From assembly GCA_011800155.1 (NCBI GenBank), contig JAALGH010000021.1, positions 62,001 through 126,000 of the forward strand: a stretch of 64,000 nt of DNA, read 5' to 3'. Shown in pieces: positions 22,201 through 32,012 of this stretch. Each line of letters opens with the position of its first letter. Within the stretch, counting starts at the first letter, position 1. The DNA comes from Flammulina velutipes (Eukaryota; Basidiomycota; Agaricomycetes; Agaricales; Physalacriaceae). Position numbers and translations under genes: made by a program. A model generated the notes under the pieces. That model saw only the letters and a list, made by a program, of their open reading frames with translations. It made no database searches and was not told where the DNA came from.

Positions 22201-23000
22201 AGGCTAGGGAGAAGTTGGCGGTCCAGAAGTATCACGCTGCCAGAACCGCGCTCATGCATCTTCGAGGACCAGGAGATTGGACCAGGACACTGCGGAACCT
22301 CGAAGACAAGGACGTCAAGGACCTCGACAGCCAAGTCTTCGATATCGACGACACACAGGACGCGCCTAGGAAGAAAAGGCGGGTTGGTCAGAACAGCGAG
22401 AGGGCTGAGTATGGAAGCTCGACGTTCCAACTTTCCTGGATTTGGCTTATTGGCGGCGCTATGGATTCGATGGCAAAGGATGAGATGGACGGTATGGTAC
22501 GGATTGAATGGTTGAAGAGCCGCGCACGCGTCAACCGTTCTTGGGAAGATGTACGGCTCCTTCGCGAGGAGAAACGTAGGACTTTGCAGTCATTCAACCA
22601 CACGGCAACAATCTGGGATGGTCGGACATCAGGTTGGGCTGGGTTGGATGTCGACGCATTGACGGAAGGCATCGCGGCTTACGGCCGTCAGCAAGCCAGC
22701 GTTTATCGTGGTCTCGCCGAAAACTGTGAAGATGTCTGGCAGCGGGTCGTCAAGGCAAAGAAGGCGAGAGTGAAGGATCGCATCGACCTCAAGGAGGATG
22801 TGGAGGATGTGAAGGAGGAGGAGGAGGAGGAGGAAGAGAGAGGAAGAAATGTCGAAGATCGGGTCCCACAGCATGAGCATGGTGGCGTGAGCGCGGACCA
22901 TGTACCAGGAGACGGTGATGTTCCGCGGGGCGGCAACTCCCTGAGGCCACCATCTCCTGACGCCAATTCATTCGCCACGCCCACTGGTGCCGAGAGCTAA
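19269..23000 (+). pseudogene. KDZ transposase with CxC2 cluster, disrupted by a 10-bp tandem duplication
   Basis: Second KDZ transposase, with ten exons in the same arrangement as the 0.8-4.9 kb copy. The start is the ATG at 19269. The CxC2 cluster reads CATCGIADACYGCEDCW, then ECEDC and RLPFHRLKFWNGS. CPACPRVGVNLP precedes the catalytic core. The likely acidic residues are D in VALDANFRL, D in FSYDIVCQW and E in TDGEGIERTW, with VCARHEM between. The frame is continuous up to 21830, where AAGACGTTCA is exactly repeated (21831-21840 and 21841-21850). This shifts the frame. One copy alone reads through into the 21912-23000 frame, which carries the long charged C-terminal domain ending near a Glu run. 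Everything before and after looks well preserved, so inactivation appears recent. Confidence 0.85.
21831..21850 (+). repeat. 10-bp tandem duplication causing a frameshift
   Basis: AAGACGTTCA is perfectly duplicated. Ten is not a multiple of three, so the duplication breaks the KDZ reading frame. Confidence 0.9.
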
Positions 23001-23295
23001 TCGTGATATATGCATGGACTATTCGAGTATTGGACATTTTGAGCATTTTTATATTCTTTTTGATTTATTTACGCAGTAATAATCGAATTTCCGTTTTATA
23101 AACGAATTCTTGACTTAAGATACACGGTGGCAAATAAGTAAGTAACCCAAGATATGGTAGGTATTGCCTGCCCTTTAATTACTAAGGTTTGAGTGGTTGT
23201 AGCTTGTGGATTTGGGTCGGGGTGACTGGTAATAAAAGGGGATTTTCCCAAACAGATGACTGGTTGCTACTAGTGAGGGCTGTCAAATCTTACAG
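23001..23295. other. Junction between KDZ gene and truncated Plavaka gene
   Basis: AT-rich sequence with no coding signal. The N-terminal zinc-finger exon expected for a full Plavaka gene is not found here. Confidence 0.5.
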
Positions 23296-26280
23296 CAAGG
23301 GTTGGTTGCCAACACCACTGCTGGCAAGGTGATACGGATGGACAAGTCACTTCTTGCTCGATGGCAGAACATTTTCGGCACGAATGAAGGGAATCCGAAG
23401 GATAGGACTGCTGATTCAAATCGCTTTGCTCCCTTTGCATCGGAGTTGGATTGGAAGATCACTCAGTGGGCAGTTAAGGATGGCATTGGGCATAATTCGT
23501 TTGATCGACTGCTAAACATTCTAGGAGTGCGTCTTACTTTCTTTCTTATACTCATGCTAATCCCGAACAGGTGCGAGAGAAGCTTGGCCTTTCTTTCAAG
23601 AACATACGGGGCTTGCACCAGAAGGTCGACGACATTCCTACTCGCGCTGGAAGCTGGAAGGTCAAACGGCTGAGCTTCCCAGACCGCCCCAATGATAAAT
23701 TTACTCTGCGCCATCGCGACATCCTGCAGGCCATCCGAAGCCTCTGGGGGGACCCGTCGCTATCACACCACCTCGTATATCGCCCAAAGGCAGTTTTCTC
23801 CGATTCAACAAAGACGGTCCGGGTGTTCAATGAGATGTGGACATCACGTTGGTGGTCCTACATACAGGTACGTCCTGGGTTGCTGGGTTCTGTTTTTTGT
23901 CTCATGATTATCCAGAGCAAACTCCCAAAAAAGTCTTCGACCGTCGCTCCCGTCATCCTTTCGACGGATAAAACGCAGCTCACGCAATTCTCGGGGAGCA
24001 AGCAAGCATACCCCGTCTATCTCACTCTCGGCAATATCCCTAATCATCTGCGTCGCAAGCCCTCGCAACAAGCTTGCATTCTCGTTGCCTACCTTCCAGT
24101 CGAGAAGTACAGCAAAGGCCAATTCTCGAAGCAAGAGCACAGTGCGCGCTACCAGCGCCTATTCCACCATGCTATGTGCATCATCGTCGAGCCGTTGATC
24201 ACTGCAGGCAAAGACGGTGTCGAAATGGCAAGCGGAAATGGTGAAGTTCGCCTTGTCCACCCGATACTAGCCAGCTATGTCGCCGACTTTCCTGAGCAGT
24301 GTCTCGTTACCTGCAGCAAGTATGGAACCTGTCCAAAGTGTCGCGTCGCTTCCGACTCTCTCCAGGACGCGTCTGCGTCGCCTTTACGAACCCAGGCCTG
24401 GACGCTGGGTGTTATGCACACCGCGCGCGAGTCGACAGATTCGGAGTCCAAGTACTTCAAGCATTGCATGCGCGAGGAGGTCTCTGGTTATGTACACCAA
24501 CCATTCTGGGCTGACCTTCCATACACCGATATCCACTTCTGCATAACTCCCGACGTCCTCCATCAGCTTTATCAGGGTGTATTAAAGCACCTTATTTCTT
24601 GGTGCCAGATTCTTTTGACGAAGGAGGAACTCGATCGGCGAATCCGTTGCCTACCATACGCAGTAGGGCTGCGACACTTCAAGAACGGCATCTCAGCTCT
24701 ATCGCAGATCAGTGGTACAGAGAGGAAGAACATGGGGAAGATTCTCCTGGGCTGTCTCGTTGGGACGCGTATCAGCGGCAAGGGCATCGCTGCGTGCTGG
24801 GCCATTCTCGACTTCATTTATCTGGCGCAGTACAGCACTCACGATGACGTTACCCTCTCCTACATGCAAGACGCACTCGACACTTGGAACACCAACAAAG
24901 ACTACTTCATCACTGTCGGCGTCCGCGAGGATCTCAACATCCCAAAATTCTATTCTTTGCAACACTACATCGACTCTATCCGAAACCTGGGTACCACGAA
25001 CAATTTCAATACTGAAATGTTTGAACGGTTACACATTGACTTTGCAAAGAAGGCGTGGAGGGCGACAAATAAACGCGATGAAGTTCCTCAAATGACCAAG
25101 TGGATTCTCCGCCAGGAGAATGTCAGCGCGTTCGAGCGCTATCTAGCATGGGCGAAAGAGGAAACAGAGAAGCAAGCACAGCGTGTTGCGGCGGCGAAGG
25201 CTAAGGCAGCAACGTCGAGAGCAGGCATTTCGGGATCGTCGACCGCAGGACCGTCATCGTCGTCGACCACAGGACCGTCATCGTCGTCGACCGCAGGACC
25301 GTCATCGTCTAACACAGCAGCATCATTGTCGACCGCAGGACCATCGTTGTCGTCGACCACAGGACCGTCATCGTCGTCGACCACAGGACCGTCGTCGTCT
25401 AACGCAGCAGCATCGTTGTCAACTGCAGGACCATCGTTGTCGTCAACCGCAGGACCATCGTTGTCGACTCCAGCAAACATCTCAGATCCTCCCTCCAAAT
25501 TGCCGGCGTACTCTGTCCCTCAGACTATTTCACTACCCATACACCCAACTTGCCCCAATAAACCGCTTCTGTCTGTTCAGAAGCAACACAATGCCCCCAT
25601 GTTTTCTACGCACCTCAAGGAATATCTTGCTCTTTACCAGAAGCCATCACAGAACAACGCCGCCGACTTCACCCTTCCTTTTACTGGCCTCGACATCTAC
25701 CACTCCTTCAAACTCAGCCTCGAAAGTCTCGACGATAACTCAGATGAGATGAATACGGTCAAGGCTTCTCCTTTACGTGACGGGCGTTTTGATACTGTGA
25801 TTGTATACACAGGCGATGATGCTGAGGCTACGGGGCTGGCAGGTACATTTCTTATGTGGCGTTCATATAATTACAACTCAACTTTTGATAGGAACACGTG
25901 TTGGGCGTGTTCGTGTTGTCTTTCGTCTACCAATCGAGATCAATCTTGGAGGCCTCGGCAAGTATTCAGCACCAGCAAATTGGCCGCGTGAACCACTAGC
26001 CTACATTCATTGGTACACGCCGCCGAAGCTCAGTACACAGGACGCGAAAACGCACAACATGCCGTCCGTTCAGAAGGCATACTTGCGGGATGGAGTGACG
26101 CCCGCTTGGTCAATTGTCTCTTTGGCAAACATGCGTCAAGCATGTCAACTTATACCTCACTTTGGTAAAACACCATGTGGCGATGACTGGACACCTTCAA
26201 ATGTATTAGATAAAGTAGATACATTACTTGTGAATAACTGGCTTAGTTTATATACGTACCAGACAGTATATAAATCATAG
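23296..26280 (+). pseudogene. Plavaka-type transposase, 5' truncated
   Basis: CACTA-like DNA transposase of the Plavaka group found in basidiomycetes. The first visible exon follows a splice acceptor at about 23295 and begins within the region equivalent to residue 190 of the other copy, so the N-terminal zinc finger is missing. Downstream the frame is open across introns near 23528, 23867 and 25842. Probable DDE residues are D in LSTDKTQLTQF, D in TPDVLHQLYQG and E in NTEMFERLHIDF. A zinc-knuckle-like CSKYGTCPKC lies between the first two. A Ser/Thr/Gly-rich linker of imperfect repeats (about 25229-25475) separates this core from the C-terminal domain, which contains GLDIYHSFKLSLES and TGDDAEATGLAG. 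It ends NNWLSLYTYQTVYKS. Apart from the missing start I see no stop. Confidence 0.85.
25229..25475 (+). repeat. Minisatellite encoding a Ser/Thr/Pro/Gly linker
   Basis: Imperfect 18-24 bp units such as TCGTCGACCGCAGGACCGTC encode STAGPSSS-like repeats between the transposase core and its C-terminal domain. Confidence 0.85.
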
Positions 26281-26600
26281 TATCTTGACACATGTTAGAC
26301 CTACTTGAATCAACCTGTGGCTCTTCTACTGTTCATCATATACCTGGTTTTCCTTGAGATATCTTATTGGACCTTAACACAGGTCAATATCTTAGCTCAA
26401 CTTGGTCTGCCTTATTATTCCTTAATACATGCTCTAATCTCAGTTGACCTTGGGCCTGCTTTATTATGCCTTAATACACACTGTATTCTTGAGTAAACTT
26501 GAGTGACTCAAGAACTCTCAATATAACCTCAGAGACTCAAAATGCTTCAATATATAGGTGTACTCTTGAGGTGAATAAATGCCATACCCTGTTTCCTGAT
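26281..26600. repeat. Plavaka subterminal region with dispersed TTGACCT/TTAATACA-type repeats
   Basis: The stretch after the transposase stop is AT-rich. It holds several related short motifs, such as GGTCTGCCTTATTATTCCTTAATACA and GGGCCTGCTTTATTATGCCTTAATACA read as diverged direct repeats. A similar AT-rich region rich in short repeats (AGTTAACC, AGTTAGC) follows the other Plavaka copy at 56010-56330. Subterminal repeats are typical transposase-binding regions in CACTA-like elements. The element ends could not be fixed. Confidence 0.5.
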
Positions 26601-26609
26601 GTGCTCGCC

Positions 26610-29030
26610 GTAGCTCACATCATCATGAGGCTGGCTCTGGCTCTCAAGTCTACGCTAAAGCCGAGCACGATGTCAAGACCAATTTGACTCAAAAGGTATG
26701 TCTTTAATGTATGTCACCCTCATATATTAATCAATGTTCTAGGATAAAGGCAAAGGAAAGGCTAAGGTCAAGGCATCTGCACCCACAAAGTCAGGCAAGA
26801 ACAAGAACGACTCGTTCAGTGTGGGATCTATTATCTTCCTCGTTAATGGTACCAGAGAGGTATAATCCTTTAGTTTTTTCTCTTACCTTCTCTTACGCAT
26901 CTAGCAGGCTGGTAAAGGAGAGCAACAAGTCGACCCAAAACTGGAGCATCTCAAGATTAATAAAACCAGATCTCCAAGTCTCGAGATATGGGCCGTTCAG
27001 ACGCCCCCCTCGAGACTGTCTCGAGACTCGGATGCTCCGAGGTCTGGAGACTTTGTTCTTAATGTACCAAGGATAGGCCAATGATATCATTCTTAATGTA
27101 GCCAGTAGATAGTATTCAATGCACCAATGTCATTAATTTCTCGCTACATAACTACTACGTGGGGTAAACTCTCCCATCTACTATCTCCAGAGAATCCCGA
27201 GACAATGCTCTAGCGTTGTCTCGGGATAGTTCTCCACCCTCTACTCGAGATGATCCTCGATACAATCCCTACCAATAATCCCGGCGTTATCTTGAGCATT
27301 GTCTCGAGACACAGCACCACCATGCGCCACTCAACCCACGTCAACGCCCCCGTTTCGTTAGCTTTGTACCGTCAGATCATTCCTACTTATGTGGTTACAT
27401 TAGCACAGCGATTTCATCGAAGGAGGTCCCATGATAAAGAGAGGAAGTGGCTGCCATGAAGGTAAGAGGAGAGAGGCAAAGGCCGGCACATGACTCCGTG
27501 TCGACTGCTTTGTGGTGACAAGTGTTGTACTCACCGGCACATTCGGCTAAGTTTGTTCGTCCCTGGTGCATGCAATGATTCTCGTCGCTCGAACAAAGAG
27601 CATTTCAAGCCGAATGTGCCAGTGAACACAACATGTGTCGCTATATAACAATCGATCCAAAGTCGTACACCCACCTTTGCCTCTTTCCTGTTACCTCCAT
27701 GGCAGCCACTAGACCTTCCCACTCAATAAGACACCGTCCCTCGGCGAAACGTTTGGATGTAAGTGGAGGTCAGAAGGGGGAGATGATTGGGTTGAGTGGC
27801 GTCGGTTGAGGGGCCCGTTGAGCGGCTTATGGCAATGCTCTGTCTCGAGCATAGTCTCGAGAATTGTCTCGGAGAAAAAGCTCGAGCATAGTCCCGATTG
27901 AATCCTCGAGACAGCCTCCGAGACTATTCTCGAAACAATGCTCGAGACATTCCCTGAGCATTGTCCCGAGTAAATGAAGGAGGTTATTTAGACGCTAGTA
28001 ATTATATAGTAATACATGTATATCATTGGCCTATCCTTGGTACATTAAGAACAAAGTCTCCAGACCTCGGAGCATCCGAGTCTCGAGACAGTCTCGAGGG
28101 GGGCGTCTGAACGGCCCATATCTCGAGACTTGGAGATCTGGTTCTTGAAGATTAAACACTTTCCCCTGGAGACTGGCTTGCCTGACACTCGTGTGGCTCT
28201 TCGTCCCTATGTCCTGCGGAAACTAGCTGTCGTTTCCCAGTCGGACAATGATCTGATAGGACCCTTCAAACAGTCATGGACAGGCGACGAAGTGGAGGCT
28301 TTTCTAACAACACTGTTTCCTGACCTATTCGAATATCTGGCACAGACACAGCAGGAGTATTTGCTCTGTCAAAAGATACGTCGAAAGATCTGTGTCGTTC
28401 CTTATGTAGAAGGAAAGCCTACTGGTCGTGACCTTCTGGATACATGTCTCTCTCATAAGTCTGGATCACATTGGCAGTTAATCTTTGGTAAGTGTGATAA
28501 CATCTATTAGTTTATATTGCGCTTACAGATTGGGTTATAGCGACCAAGAACGAAGTGCCAAAGTACATTCACAGGATGTGGCGTAGCTCTGCATTTGATT
28601 CATCAGACGATGACAATGTGGATGACACGACCCCCAAAGACCAACCTGAGTCGTCCAAGACAGGAAAGACTAGACTGCGTCGGGCTCCTAAGGAGATATC
28701 CTCTGAAGAAGAAGACATCATGCTTATATCTACGGACGAGGAGAAGGACCAGAATGAAGATGTGGAGGAGGTTTATAACCGGCGCAGCACACACTTCAAG
28801 GGCAAGGGAAGAGCAGTACCATCTTTCTCAGACCATGAAGGTATGTATCGTCTTAATATCTTGCAGAACAGGACAAGATAGACGATGATGACATGCCGCT
28901 ATGGGAGGCACCTCTAGGTCCAAGTCCTCCGAGTCTATTGACACAGCCTCAGCCCTCTGGATCAACACTTTGCAATGTCTTTCAGCCTTATCTTCGGAGA
29001 CTGCTGACTGACTCTTAGTTGGTCTCCTTG
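26610..29030 (+). pseudogene. Unknown gene split by a palindromic transposon insertion
   Basis: Coding sequence is readable from about 26640 (QVYAKAEHDVKTNLTQK), through a Lys/Gly-rich exon and an intron starting GTATAATCC, to LEHLKI just before the insertion at 26961. It resumes in the same frame after 28147 as HFPLETGLPDTRVALRPYVL. It continues through SWTGDEVEAFLTTLFPDLF, VEGKPTGRDLLDTCL and, after an intron near 28491, ATKNEVPKYIHRMW. An acidic Ser-rich tail follows (SSDDDNVDD, SSEEED). The 5' end is missing or unclear next to the Plavaka element. I do not know a function. The pattern of a W-T...FLxxLFPxLF helix followed by PTGxxL is one I associate with an uncharacterised mushroom family, an impression from memory only. 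Confidence 0.6.
26961..28147. mobile_element. 1,187-bp palindromic hAT-like non-autonomous element
   Basis: It is flanked by the direct repeat AAGATTAA (26953-26960 and 28148-28155), an 8-bp target duplication typical of hAT elements. The ends are inverted repeats of more than 120 bp containing AACCAGATCTCCAAGTCTCG and GGGCCGTTCAGACGCCCCCC. Complementarity continues inward: GTGGCTGCCATGAAGGTAAG near 27447 pairs imperfectly with a segment near 27700. GGCACATTCGGCT near 27537 pairs with AGCCGAATGTGCC near 27610. The whole element therefore folds on itself. Copies of CTCGAGAC occur throughout. It encodes no transposase. It lies inside an exon. Confidence 0.88.
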
Positions 29031-29870
29031 TTCCCACACAGACTTGGGCACGAGAAAGTCCAGTTCGGATGCCCGGACTGGCCATGCGTCAGCAGTCGGC
29101 TCATCAGCCACTGTTCAATGTCACACGGTGCAGCATTGGGGTTGGCACTCTGTCCGTGTGAGACGTATACCCATGAAAAATACCCACCTGTTCGGAGTCA
29201 AATCAGGCAGCAGCAGCATTAGTGATGGAATCTCCCTCAGTAACCTAAGTTGGGTAGTGTCACAAGTCAATGGATGAGCAGTTAGGGTAGCGGTTAAGCC
29301 CTCTGATGAGCCCCTTCGCATGGGCGAAACTGCAAAGTCCCCGCTCTCCGGTTCAAGCCCCAGAGACCACCAAACCATCTTCACCATCTAGATCGACACC
29401 ACCTTCACCATCTCCTTACACAGTCAAAGCTCTGTCACAACAGCTTTCCCGTGATTTGTCTCTCGACAGTCCAGTCCACTTCACCAGCACCGCCTTCAAG
29501 AAACGTACCTTGTTCTGGTAGACGCAGTTCATTTCTTTCTATATATTGCTCCTGGTTTACTCCCTACTTCACATACAGCATAATTCAACATATCCCTCTC
29601 TCATCATACTCTCTCTTAACGCATCAGCTATCGATTTACTTCTTACTTTAGAGCACATTTTAGTTAACAACCTTTGAAACCGACCGTACTTCATCTTCAC
29701 TGTATCCATCTATAGCCTTATTAGTTGAATATAGTTCTCTTTCTTGTAACACGAGTGCTAACGTCTCATACTATGTTTTGCCATCTCTGCTGAGCTGTCA
29801 AGGTAACAATGACAGTGTGGGTACACTGTAAAGTTACGTGGGTATAATGATGTATGCTATAAATTTTCGC
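29031..29870. other. Mostly non-genic; contains a tRNA-like sequence
   Basis: An A-box-like TAGCGGTTAAG (29288-29298) inside a GGG...CCC D-arm and a B-box GGTTCAAGCCC (29350-29360) resemble a type II tRNA body, but the acceptor arms do not pair. This is probably a tRNA-derived relic. The remainder to about 29740 is pyrimidine-rich and shows no gene. Part of the upstream sequence (29031-29160) could be the tail of the split gene. Confidence 0.3.
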
Positions 29871-30000
29871 GCGGGCATGACATTGTTTATTTTCGTGGGG
29901 GAATGGTTAGGTTTTTTGCGCGGGCTGACTTTTCTTTTCGCGGGGAGAACAAGTCAAGTTATAATAGCGCGCATAGCTAATAGCGCGGGAAATGATTAAA
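29865..30000. repeat. Dispersed GCGCGGG/TTTTCGCG motif cluster
   Basis: Within about 130 bp, variants of TTTTCGCGCGGG recur: TTTTCGCGCGGGC, TTTTCGTGGGGG, TTTTTGCGCGGGC, TTTTCGCGGGG and AGCGCGGGAAA. Their spacing is irregular. They lie in an AT-rich setting upstream of the stop of the next minus-strand gene. The arrangement resembles a cluster of binding sites or a degenerate element terminus. Confidence 0.6.
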
Positions 30001-30117
30001 TGTGCAAAATGAACAGCATAGACCCGCCTCCAGCATACCATAAACCTCGCGACTAGCCTCTCGACAGATATTATGCAACTGTGTAAGCTGCTCCTCGTCG
30101 ACGGCCCGCTCCGTCTG

Positions 30118-30555
30118 TCATTCTATTACCGTGTCAAACATCTCGTTCACACTCGCTCGACTGTTGCCGAATAGCAAGATCGGCATGGTAAGATCACGGT
30201 AGTGGTTCACGGCAGAGCGGAATGAGTCGAAATTGACGGAGGGATATAGACGGTGCGAGCGACAGCACTGTGCGGCTATGCGAAAACCGCCAACACCATA
30301 GTACATCATCCGGCCTTGGTAATATTTGAACCAGAGAGGTGCGAGACATAATCCACCTACAGATCAGTTAGATTTCGTTTGATCACGAGTGGTATCTAGA
30401 TATTTACCTGTTATCGACCATAGTAGGAATTTGAGCCCCATCCGTGGCGCGTAGGACGGGATCCTATGTGTGATCGAGAGTTTTCGGCGCTGCAGCGATT
30501 GTGGCGCGATTAATCGTCGTGATAGCAATGCTGCACGAGGAACAAGAAACGACAT
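30118..30555 (-). CDS. Small protein with probable mitochondrial presequence and membrane helix
   Basis: From the ATG at 30555 the N-terminus is Arg/Ser/Leu-rich without acids (SFLVPRAALLSRRLIAPQSL), a typical mitochondrial targeting sequence. After an intron with donor GTAAATATC the frame continues as GGLCLAPLWFKYYQ, so a hydrophobic segment (LKFLLWSITGGGLCLAPLWF) spans the join. The frame stays open to 30118. The first half vaguely recalls small cytochrome c oxidase subunits such as VIIc, but the tail is much longer than that family, so I do not assign it. The last 70 residues could be partly 3' UTR if another intron exists. Confidence 0.5.
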
Positions 30556-31435
30556 GATGGAGGCGCGATGCAAGGCGCGTACACCGTGAGTGTGTGGGGA
30601 TCATCATCCGGAAACTGCCTTCTTGAATGGATAGTCCGGATTTATCGAACACTTCTTTCAAGGCCGGGCCGGCTCATCACGCTTTGTGGCGCCACACTTG
30701 GTGAGAGACCTTTATTAGTCGGAGATGTGAACTAGGAAAAATGGTGTCCATAATAAGGAATGATGTTATGAAGGTAGCATCTTAGCTTACCTACTAGGAA
30801 TATCTGTGAAGGCTCAACGATGAATCACGATGGGATGGCTATCACACAGCTCACCAATCAATACACACGAGAAATTTCACTGTGACTCTCCGCATCTATT
30901 TCCACCTGGTTGTCGTGGTAGCATTTGCGCCGTTAGAGCAACACCACGTTATTAGCCGCTTAGATAGTATCGCAGACGTCTCCCAGTTCGATGACGTAAC
31001 TGCGAGCACAGTCGATGGTCTGTGTGTGAGCAGCAGCAGCGACGAGAGTGATGAAGACGTCGGAGAACATGCTGCGATGACGAAGAGGTGTTCAATGATG
31101 AAGATGGCGCTGAAGGTGAATTAGAGAGACCTGGGTTTCTCTTTTTACTTCCTCGGACTCTTCCACTTGACTCCCGGCGCGCGGCTGATAGTAGTCGGGA
31201 CCGGGAAAGTGCGCATATCAGTTGTGCGCCTGCATACAGTCGCGTAACTAGAACGTGTATGCAAATGAGCGAGTCATTTTGCGCGGGATCGAGAGGTCGA
31301 GGATGGGGCAAAGAGGCGCTTCGTGGCAATTGCACTTTCGTCCATACAATCCAGGTGCCGGTGCCGGGTCTCATGCACGCACATAATTGACGTCGAAAAG
31401 GTTGCGCGATCGCGTATTAGCAATGTCTAGGACAG
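30556..31435. other. Intergenic region without a confident gene
   Basis: Open frames here, including one at 30882-31124 with an acidic Ser-rich end, have no splice or motif support. Nothing else is identified. Confidence 0.4.
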
Positions 31436-32005
31436 GTGGTAGGCGTACATATACTAAACATAACCACATGCCAGTGGTGTCTAGATAAACGTGAATGGCT
31501 TGACCTGCAGAGAGCGACATCATCACATCGCACATCGATAGTTGCCGAGCAGCAGGGGAGACACAATCAAAAGATCCTCGGTACGGTGGTCGACACACTG
31601 GGAAAAGAATCCAATGGGTCTGCGCCGTACGAGTCATGGAAGATTATGCGCTCGATTCCATGCTATGCATTCAAATGCCCCTTCAACGAGGTGCAAGGTC
31701 CGATGTACAATGGCGGCACTGGGTTCCAGTATCAGAGCGTCTATGTTGATAGTCAGCACATCATTAAAGAAAGGTAAGTGGTACACACAGTCTTGAGCAG
31801 GACCAAATCCAACGGCCGTCTGCCGGATAAGTCGTGTGCCATTCCATTCGAGACGACAACTATCCACGAGTGGTGTCGCAAGACCAGTATGCAAATAATA
31901 GCACCACGAGCAATTGCTATATGGGACCCCAGCACCGGATTATCTGTGTCGACTGTCAGCATGACAGTGAAAGAAAGGTAAGTAGCACATACAGTCTCGA
32001 GCCAT
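31436..32005 (+). pseudogene. Locus with tandemly repeated exon-like modules
   Basis: Two adjacent blocks each end with the same pattern. In both, a short coding-like stretch runs to AAAGAAAG followed by a splice donor GTAAGT and then ACACAGTCTTGAG or ACATACAGTCTCGAG and ATCCAAC. The blocks at about 31743-31812 and 31950-32013 align with roughly three quarters identity. Translation gives ...DSQHIIKER and ...STVSMTVKER. The next block would start at the AATCCAA where the large foldback element is inserted, and similar sequence (AATCCAACG) resumes at 34650. The unit may be a repeated exon of one gene. I do not recognise the protein. Confidence 0.35.
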
Positions 32006-32012
32006 AATCCAA

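Noticed and set aside
30118..30555. Assignment as a cytochrome c oxidase small subunit
   Set aside because: The similarity is limited to a targeting sequence plus one helix, and the protein is too long for the family.
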